From Chloroflexota bacterium (GTDB taxonomy: Bacteria > Chloroflexota > Anaerolineae > J102), in assembly GCA_013152695.1 (NCBI GenBank), contig JAADFV010000161.1:1-5967 (forward strand): a stretch of DNA of 5,967 bases, in the 5' to 3' direction. The notes beneath the pieces are model-generated. The model was not told where the DNA came from, ran no database searches, and saw only the letters and a list, made by a program, of their open reading frames with translations. A program made the position numbers and the translations under genes. Shown here one piece after another: positions 1 to 4,564 of the stretch (position 1 is its first letter; each line of letters starts with the position of its first letter).

Positions 1-479
1 TGGCCAAAATTGGCGGCCAGTACGTCAACAGCCAACATGTCGCCATGGAAGCCCACGATCTGGGCTACACCGAAGGCATCAGTCTCGACATTCATGGCTA
101 TGTTTCCGAAGGCTCAGGCGAAAATCTTTTCCTTATTCGCGACAACGTGATCTACACCCCGCCACTTTCTGCTTCCATCCTGGGCGGTATCACTCGCGAT
201 TGCGCCATCACTCTGGCCGATGAACTTGGCTACGTCGTGCAATTTGCCAACCTTACCCGTGAGATGCTCTACATCGCGGATGAGCTCTTCTTCACCGGCA
301 CGGCTGCAGAAATTACCCCCATTCGTTCTGTAGATAGAATTCCCGTGGGTTCAGGTAGTCGTGGTCCGGTCACCAAAGCCATTCAGGAACGCTTCTTCGC
401 TATCACCTCCGGTAAGGTTGCCGACCCTTATGGTTGGCTTGATCCCGTCTACGATGAAGGTGAGTGGCCGTTGGCCTAA
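1..479 (+). CDS. ilvE: Branched-chain amino acid aminotransferase, C-terminal half (5' end outside window)
   Basis: Pyridoxal-phosphate (fold type IV) transaminase that interconverts leucine, isoleucine and valine with their 2-oxo acids using glutamate/2-oxoglutarate, in the cytoplasm. The frame is open from the left edge (first full codon at 3) to a TAA at 477-479, giving 158 visible residues, about half the usual ~300. Seen directly: the family hallmark EGSGEN at 108-125, whose first Glu in this family contacts the cofactor ring nitrogen; [15 protein letters not shown] from 156; and [12 protein letters not shown] from 288, the phosphate-binding Thr-Gly-Thr segment. The catalytic lysine lies in the missing N-terminal half. 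A methionine at 45 is internal, because the family sequence continues upstream without a break. Four bases separate its stop from the cupin gene, and leuS follows, so it probably belongs to one transcript concerned with leucine. A D-amino-acid or aminodeoxychorismate lyase paralogue is less likely given the ILGGITRD and GTAAEITPI segments. Confidence 0.93.
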   Translation, partial: AKIGGQYVNSQHVAMEAHDLGYTEGISLDIHGYVSEGSGENLFLIRDNVIYTPPLSASILGGITRDCAITLADELGYVVQFANLTREMLYIADELFFTGTAAEITPIRSVDRIPVGSGSRGPVTKAIQERFFAITSGKVADPYGWLDPVYDEGEWPLA

Positions 480-483
480 GCAC

Positions 484-813
484 ATGCGAACTCGAATCTC
501 TCACGCTGACGCCACGCCGGTGGAAATGCTCCCCGGTTTGATTCGCCGCACCCTTGCCTGGGGTGAAAAAGCGATGATCTGTGAGATCACGGCCGAGGAG
601 GGCGTCGTCATTCCGCTGCATAGCCATCCTCACGAGCAGGTCGGCTATGTGATTTCAGGTCAGGTAGAGTTAGTCTCTGCGGGTGAGACCTTTATCGCCC
701 ATGCCGGCGATTCTTATGCCATCCCCGGCCACGTCGAACACTCCGCCCGTTTTCTGGCGCCCAGCCAACTCATTGAAGTTTTCAGTCCTGTACGCGAAGA
801 ATATCAATCATAA
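484..813 (+). CDS. Small single-domain cupin protein
   Basis: A 109-residue one-domain cupin, a small beta-barrel that usually binds a metal. Cupin motif 1 is at residues 40-59: G40, then H46-S-H48-P-H50-E51-Q52, ending at G59. Motif 2 is at 75-90: G75-D, then P81-G82-H83 and H86. His46, His48, His86 and Gln52 or Glu51 are the likely metal ligands (inference from the fold). No signal peptide or second domain is visible, so it should be cytoplasmic. I chose the ATG at 484, 4 bases after the ilvE stop; a GTG at 460 in the same frame would add 8 residues and overlap ilvE, but the conserved part begins well after either. No clear Shine-Dalgarno sequence precedes the ATG, which suits translational coupling to ilvE. 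Such cupins may be isomerases, dioxygenases, sugar- or ligand-binding proteins, or have no known activity; the sequence does not say which. Position between ilvE and leuS suggests co-transcription, not necessarily shared function. Confidence 0.88.
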   Translation: MRTRISHADATPVEMLPGLIRRTLAWGEKAMICEITAEEGVVIPLHSHPHEQVGYVISGQVELVSAGETFIAHAGDSYAIPGHVEHSARFLAPSQLIEVFSPVREEYQS

Positions 814-836
814 TCTTCCATTCCCCGAGAAAAATC

Positions 837-3356
837 ATGAACGAACGTTACGATCCCAGCATTATCGAGCCGAAATGGCAGAAAAAATGGGAAGAAACCC
901 GTCTTTATCACCGCGACGACGAAAGTGACAAAGAAAAATGGTACTTCCTTACGATGCTGCCCTATCCTAGCGGCGATCTTCATACCGGCCATTGGTACGC
1001 GATGTCGCCTTCCGATGCTGGGGCGCGCTTCAAACGCATGCGCGGCTACAACGTTTGGTTTCCCATCGGCTTCGATGCCTTTGGTCTACCCGCAGAAAAC
1101 GCTGCTATCAAGCATGGTGTGCATCCACAAACCTGGACCATGGCCAATATCGAGAGGATGCGAGGGCAACTGAAGCAGATGGGGGCAATGTTCGATTGGG
1201 AGCATGAAGCCATCTCCTGCTTGCCCGGCTACTACCAATGGACTGAATGGTTCTTCCGCAAGTTTTACGATATGGGCCTGGCCTATCGCGAGGAAGCGCC
1301 AGTTGATTTCTGCCCAACTTGCAACACGACCCTTGCCCGCGAACAGGTCTGGGGTGAAGATCGACACTGCGAACGCTGCGGAACACCGGTCATCATCAAG
1401 AATTTGGCCCAGTGGAAATTCCGTATCACTGCCTATGCCGAGGAACTGCTGGAAGGACTGGAGAAAATCGAGTGGCCTGAACGCGTCAAAGCCATGCAGC
1501 GACATTGGATTGGTCGCAGTGAGGGCGTCGAGTTTTCCATGAAAATTCAGGGCCGCGAAGATTTGAGTTTTCGTGTGTTTACCACCCGTCCTGACACCAC
1601 TTTCGGCATGACCTTTGCCGTCCTCGCCCCCGAGCATCCTCTGGTCGAGGAAATCACCACAGATGAACAAGCCCCTGTAGTGCAGGAGTATGTGGCGGCG
1701 GCCAAACGCAAGAGCGATCTGGCACGCCAGGCCGAGGCTGGCGAGAAAACCGGCGTTTTTACCGGCGCCTATGCCATCAATCCCGTCAATAATCAGCCTG
1801 TACCCATCTGGATTGCGGACTACGTGCTCATGAGCTATGGCACCGGCGCCATCATGGCTGTTCCCGCGCACGACGAGCGTGACTTTGCTTTTGCACGCAA
1901 ATATGGCATTCCCACCCCCATCGTCATCGTCTCCGAAGAGACTTACAAGGCAGGGGATGCCAGTGCCTGGAGTGAGCAAGCGGCGCGGGAGTTGGAAGCT
2001 GCCTTTACGCCCAAAGAAGGCGGGGTCATGGTCAATAGCGGCCCCTTCGATGGCACACCCTGGCCTGAAAGTTTCGACTCTACGGCCAGCTGGTTGGCCG
2101 AACACGCCGAAGGCGAACGTAAAGTCAACTACCGCCTGCATGACTGGCTGATCAGTCGTCAGCGGATGTGGGGTGCTCCCATCCCCATCATTTACTGTCC
2201 CAACTGTGGCACCGTTCCCGTCCCTTACCAGGATCTGCCCGTCCTGCTGCCCGAAGACGCCGAATTCAGACCCACCGGCGAAAGTCCCCTCAAATACCAT
2301 GAAGGATTTCGCTATGTCAAATGCCCGCAATGCGGTGCTGATGCCGAACGCGAAACCGATACCATGGATACCTTCCTCTGCTCCTCCTGGTACCAATATG
2401 CCTACCTTTCTCCTTACTGGAAAGAAGGCGAAACGCTGAGTCCAGACGACACGCCCTGGGACAGGCGAGTCGCCGAGATTTGGTTGCCGGTAGATCAGTA
2501 TACCGGTGGTATCGAGCACGCCACCATGCACCTGCTCTACACCCGTTTCTTTACGAAAGCAATGCGCGATGCAGGCCTGGTCGATTTTGACGAACCGATG
2601 CTGCGTCTCTTCAATCAGGGCATGATCCTGGGTGAAGATGGCGAAAAAATGTCGAAATCACGCGGCAACGTGGTCAATCCCGATGAGTACGTCAGCAAAT
2701 ATGGCGCCGACGCTGTGCGTGCATTCTTGATGTTCATTGGTCCCTGGGATCAAGGCGGCCCCTGGAATCCACGCGCTATCGAAGGTGTGCAACGCTTCTT
2801 GCAGCGGGTGTGGTCGTTGGTCGTCGATGCTCCCAGCAACACCAGCACAACGCCAGCAACAGATCGCCAACTGGCCGACTTGCGCCGCGCCACCCATCAG
2901 ACCCTCCTCAAAGTCACCAGCGACTACGAGGAATTCAAGTACAACACGATGATCGCGGCCCTCATGGCCTTTAGCAACACCCTCACGGCAGCCAAAGAAA
3001 CGGCTGTTTACGGTACCGAGGCCTGGGATGAGGCTGTCACCAGCTTGCTGCTCATGATGGCGCCCGCCATGCCCCACATCAGTGAGGAGCTTTGGGCTCG
3101 TCTGGGTAAGCCCTTCAGTATTCACACCCAGCCCTGGCCCGAAGGCGATCCGGAACTGGCCAAAGAAGAAGTGATCGAAATTCCGATCCAGATCAATGGC
3201 AAGGTACGTGACCGTATCGAAGTAGCAGCGGATGCCGATCGCGCCACCATCGAAGCGGCGGCCCTGGCCAGTGCCAAAGTCCAGAAATGGATCGGCGGTA
3301 AAAATGTGCGCAAGGTCATCGTCGTGCCAGGTCGCATGGTGAATATCGTTTGTTAA
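837..3356 (+). CDS. leuS: Leucyl-tRNA synthetase
   Basis: Class Ia aminoacyl-tRNA synthetase that attaches leucine to tRNA-Leu in the cytoplasm; complete at 839 residues, a normal length for bacterial LeuRS. Domains in order: Rossmann catalytic half with PYPSGDLHTGH (the HIGH-type ATP motif is H49-T-G-H52) and GFDAFGLPAENAA; a zinc region with C159-x2-C162 and C178-x2-C181; the CP1 editing domain with TTRPDTTFG from Thr249 and GTGAIMAVPAHDERD, where Asp346 is the likely counterpart of the conserved Asp that holds the misactivated amino acid; a second Cys-x2-Cys pair set at C454/C457 and C496/C499; DTMDTFLCSSWY; and KMSKS at 604-608. An anticodon-binding helical domain and a C-terminal IQINGKVRD segment follow. 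The ATG at 837 fits the family start; only a weak GAGA (827-830) lies in front. It sits 23 bases after the cupin gene, with no convincing promoter in that gap. Two four-cysteine zinc sites and intact editing residues indicate a functional enzyme. Confidence 0.98.
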   Translation: MNERYDPSIIEPKWQKKWEETRLYHRDDESDKEKWYFLTMLPYPSGDLHTGHWYAMSPSDAGARFKRMRGYNVWFPIGFDAFGLPAENAAIKHGVHPQTWTMANIERMRGQLKQMGAMFDWEHEAISCLPGYYQWTEWFFRKFYDMGLAYREEAPVDFCPTCNTTLAREQVWGEDRHCERCGTPVIIKNLAQWKFRITAYAEELLEGLEKIEWPERVKAMQRHWIGRSEGVEFSMKIQGREDLSFRVFTTRPDTTFGMTFAVLAPEHPLVEEITTDEQAPVVQEYVAAAKRKSDLARQAEAGEKTGVFTGAYAINPVNNQPVPIWIADYVLMSYGTGAIMAVPAHDERDFAFARKYGIPTPIVIVSEETYKAGDASAWSEQAARELEAAFTPKEGGVMVNSGPFDGTPWPESFDSTASWLAEHAEGERKVNYRLHDWLISRQRMWGAPIPIIYCPNCGTVPVPYQDLPVLLPEDAEFRPTGESPLKYHEGFRYVKCPQCGADAERETDTMDTFLCSSWYQYAYLSPYWKEGETLSPDDTPWDRRVAEIWLPVDQYTGGIEHATMHLLYTRFFTKAMRDAGLVDFDEPMLRLFNQGMILGEDGEKMSKSRGNVVNPDEYVSKYGADAVRAFLMFIGPWDQGGPWNPRAIEGVQRFLQRVWSLVVDAPSNTSTTPATDRQLADLRRATHQTLLKVTSDYEEFKYNTMIAALMAFSNTLTAAKETAVYGTEAWDEAVTSLLLMMAPAMPHISEELWARLGKPFSIHTQPWPEGDPELAKEEVIEIPIQINGKVRDRIEVAADADRATIEAAALASAKVQKWIGGKNVRKVIVVPGRMVNIVC

Positions 3357-3360
3357 ATGT

Positions 3361-3410
3361 CACTGGCTAATGGTCACTGACCAATAGTCGATGGCCATTA
3401 GCCCACTGAC
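3361..3410. repeat. Degenerate seven-base repeats containing a 9-bp inverted repeat
   Basis: Read from 3361 in steps of seven, the sequence gives CACTGGC, TAATGGT, CACTGAC, CAATAGT, CGATGGC, CATTAGC, then, after one extra base, CACTGAC. These are variants of one heptamer. The same stretch holds a perfect inverted repeat, GGCTAATGG (3365-3373) against CCATTAGCC (3395-3403), which could form a hairpin just 8 bases after the leuS stop. No T-run follows, so it is not a standard intrinsic terminator, although it could still stabilise the 3' end of the mRNA. Short degenerate repeats of this kind are known between genes of Chloroflexota and filamentous cyanobacteria. Confidence 0.65.
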
Positions 3411-3425
3411 ATCGCCTCACACCAC

Positions 3426-3481
3426 TCCTTGCTTCCTACTTCCTACTCCCTACTTCCTGCTTCTTACTTCTTACTGCCTAC
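3426..3481. repeat. Tandem heptamer array, consensus TTCCTAC, eight units
   Basis: Eight contiguous seven-base units without a gap: TCCTTGC, TTCCTAC, TTCCTAC, TCCCTAC, TTCCTGC, TTCTTAC, TTCTTAC, TGCCTAC. The + strand is almost free of G, giving a strong pyrimidine bias. The array is too short in unit and spacer to be CRISPR. It lies between the first heptamer block and the gene at 3533, so it forms most of that gene's upstream region. A role is not evident; slippage-generated microsatellite-like DNA is the simplest reading. Confidence 0.8.
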
Positions 3482-3532
3482 TCCTATTCCCAGATCACAA
3501 ACTCCAGTGGCATTACTTGACTTACACGACTC

Positions 3533-4267
3533 ATGTCTGACATCCTTCATCCTAAAGATGCGGCGGAGTTATTAGTTCAGTTACGCCGCCGACGAGAGTT
3601 TAGCCATCAACCTGTGGCCGAAGCGGGATTGAGCCCACAACTGGCGCTGCTGCGCGCCTGGCAATCACAACGTCTTGCCACAACCCACGCCGATCTTCTG
3701 GCCAGCCCGCGTTACGGCAAGGCCTGTCGTTTCTTTCTGGACGATGTCTACGCACCCAAGGATTTTAGCCAACGCAACACCGACATCGTGCGCATGCACG
3801 ATTTCTTGCTGCGTTTTCTCCCTCCCGGCGTTCTTCGTACCCTTACCCAAACCATTGCCCTCAACAACCTCACAGAGACCTTGGACGAATTGTTGCTAGA
3901 TGCTCTGGTCAATAAGCTGGGGATGACAGACCAAATCACGCCGGCCCTTTATGCTGAGGCCTACCGCCTCTGCGACAATTACGACGATCGAAAATTGCAG
4001 ATTGATATGATCGTCGAAGTGGGTCATGGCATCGAGCGCTTGGTGCGAATTCCTTTTGTCGGTTGGACCTTACGGATGGCGCGGGGGCCAGCCTTACGCG
4101 GGGGCTGGGATGAATTACAGAGCTTTTTGGAGCGCGGTTATGCCGCGTTCAAGCACATGGGCAAAGCTCAACCCTTTCTACAGACGATTCAGCGCCGCGA
4201 AATGCAGATTTTAGACCAGATTTATGCCGGTGTAGAGGACCCCTTTCGCATCGAAGAAGGGGATTGA
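3533..4267 (+). CDS. Conserved protein of unknown function (FFLEELY-motif-like)
   Basis: A complete 244-residue cytoplasmic-looking protein with no signal peptide and no membrane segment. I recognise the general pattern of a conserved, uncharacterised family whose hallmark is an FFLxxLY-type segment followed by DFSxR: here FFLDDVY is at residues 67-73 and DFSQRN at 77-82. A second conserved-looking block, IVEVGHGIERLVRIPF, spans 160-175, followed by ARGPALRGGWDELQSFLERG (183-202) and a likely helical tail. It appears mostly alpha-helical; an Arg-rich stretch (18-21) lies near the N-terminus. No catalytic motif or metal site is visible and the biochemical role is unknown. The ATG at 3533 is firm as the earliest start, since an in-frame TGA lies at 3518-3520, but there is no Shine-Dalgarno sequence in front. 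Its neighbours do not explain it: leuS is 176 bases upstream behind repeats, and the next gene seems to have its own promoter. The family link is from memory and should be treated as moderate. Confidence 0.85.
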   Translation: MSDILHPKDAAELLVQLRRRREFSHQPVAEAGLSPQLALLRAWQSQRLATTHADLLASPRYGKACRFFLDDVYAPKDFSQRNTDIVRMHDFLLRFLPPGVLRTLTQTIALNNLTETLDELLLDALVNKLGMTDQITPALYAEAYRLCDNYDDRKLQIDMIVEVGHGIERLVRIPFVGWTLRMARGPALRGGWDELQSFLERGYAAFKHMGKAQPFLQTIQRREMQILDQIYAGVEDPFRIEEGD

Positions 4268-4279
4268 AGTACAGCAATC

Positions 4280-4307
4280 TTGACAAGGCCGGTGCCTGTG
4301 TTATAGT
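4280..4307 (+). promoter_or_regulatory. Sigma-70-type promoter in front of the putative structured RNA
   Basis: A perfect -35 box TTGACA (4280-4285) and a -10 box TATAGT (4302-4307, five of six matches to TATAAT) are separated by 16 bases. Transcription would start near 4314. It begins only 13 bases after the stop of the upstream gene, and the first ordinary gene start is about 250 bases downstream, so the product is a long leader or a separate small RNA. Confidence 0.65.
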
Positions 4308-4318
4308 TGCCCTATCCC

Positions 4319-4340
4319 CCTTCCCTGCAGACCAGGAAGG
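4319..4340 (+). other. Hairpin that would cover the Shine-Dalgarno sequence of the seven-codon frame
   Basis: CCTTCC (4319-4324) is complementary to GGAAGG (4335-4340). After one bulged base (C4325), T4326-A4334 and G4327-C4333 extend the stem, leaving a five-base loop. It would lie at the extreme 5' end of the predicted transcript and hide most of the AGGAAGGAG sequence (4334-4342). It also competes with the long-range outer helix for G4339 and G4340, so the two folds cannot both be complete. Only the complementarity is seen; any switching is inference. Confidence 0.4.
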
Positions 4341-4347
4341 AGTCGCT

Positions 4348-4371
4348 ATGATCGTTATGCCCAGGGCCTAA
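4348..4371 (+). CDS. Possible seven-codon leader peptide (MIVMPRA)
   Basis: An ATG at 4348 follows a near-perfect Shine-Dalgarno sequence, AGGAAGGAG (4334-4342), with a five-base gap, and reads MIVMPRA to TAA at 4369-4371. It starts about 34 bases after the predicted transcription start. No other start in this window has a ribosome site of comparable strength. The peptide has no run of a single amino acid of the kind used in classic amino-acid attenuators, and it is too short to judge by codon use. Its codons overlap the 5' strand of the long-range helix at 4354-4360, so ribosomes on it would disrupt that fold. It may equally be a chance ATG after a purine-rich stretch needed for RNA structure. 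Confidence 0.35.
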   Translation: MIVMPRA

Positions 4372-4501
4372 CGGTATTGACAGCTTGACAAACACTGGTA
4401 AATCATGGATTTACCCCGGCGCGTTCGGTAATAAGGTACTGAGCAGCCCCGATGTCAGGGATTTGGGACGAACGATCACAGAATGACCGGCTACGCATAA
4501 C

Positions 4502-4530
4502 TCGACTCCCTCATTTGCCTACAGAATAAT
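4502..4530 (+). promoter_or_regulatory. Candidate promoter for the propeller-protein gene
   Basis: A -10-like AATAAT (4525-4530, five of six matches) lies 17 bases after a weaker -35-like TCGACT (4502-4507, four of six). The start would fall near 4537, leaving an untranslated leader of about 28 bases without a Shine-Dalgarno sequence. The -35 element overlaps the 3' strand of the outer RNA helix, so its score may be partly due to that constraint. The alternative is that the gene is read from the stronger promoter at 4280-4307. Confidence 0.35.
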
Positions 4531-4564
4531 GTGACTGGTTCCTACCTGCCAATCACTTTCAAAT

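Larger units (their letters stand above)
4314..4512 (+). ncRNA. Putative structured RNA or regulatory leader, class unknown
   Basis: Downstream of the promoter, several perfect complementary segments are arranged as a branched RNA. The outer helix pairs GGAGTCG (4339-4345) with CGACTCC (4503-4509), extendable past one mismatch to 4336-4337/4511-4512. The next helix in pairs GTTATGC (4354-4360) with GCATAAC (4495-4501). Inside are a hairpin GGTAAATC-ATG-GATTTACC (4397-4415, 8 bp, three-base loop) and a helix CGTTCG (4422-4427) with CGAACG (4469-4474). CGGT (4372-4375) can also pair with ACCG (4486-4489). The nested order of all these pairs is what a folded RNA needs and is unlikely for ordinary spacer DNA. 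It does not match tRNA, tmRNA, RNase P, SRP RNA or the riboswitches I know by consensus. No T-run terminator follows, so the 3' end is unclear; the transcript may run into the gene at 4565, making it a cis-acting leader. Bounds are the predicted start and the outer helix. The opposite strand could form the same pairs, but the promoter favours +. Confidence 0.5.

Noticed and set aside
773..814. Promoter in front of leuS (TTGAAG ... CATAAT)
   Set aside because: The spacing of about 30 bases between the boxes is far too long, and the -10-like match overlaps the cupin stop codon; read-through from upstream is simpler.
1086..2531. 481-codon open frame on the minus strand inside leuS
   Set aside because: It is wholly antisense to an unmistakable leucyl-tRNA synthetase, its translation shows no family motif, and long antisense frames are common opposite GC-rich codons.
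3365..3403. Inverted repeat after leuS as an intrinsic terminator
   Set aside because: The loop is 21 bases long and no T-run follows the 3' arm; it is better explained as part of the heptamer block.
3426..3481. Tandem repeat as a CRISPR array
   Set aside because: Units are seven bases, contiguous and without spacers; no cas gene is nearby.
4479..4493. ACAGAA followed by CCGGCTA, resembling the 3' conserved part of RNase P RNA
   Set aside because: The matching 5' conserved segment (GAGGAAAGTCC type) is absent, the domain is only about 200 nt, and the P4 pairing cannot be formed.
4354..4501. GTTATGC...GCATAAC pair as a recombination (attC-like) site
   Set aside because: The order and base pattern do not fit the attC core consensus in either orientation, and no integrase or cassette gene is present in the window.
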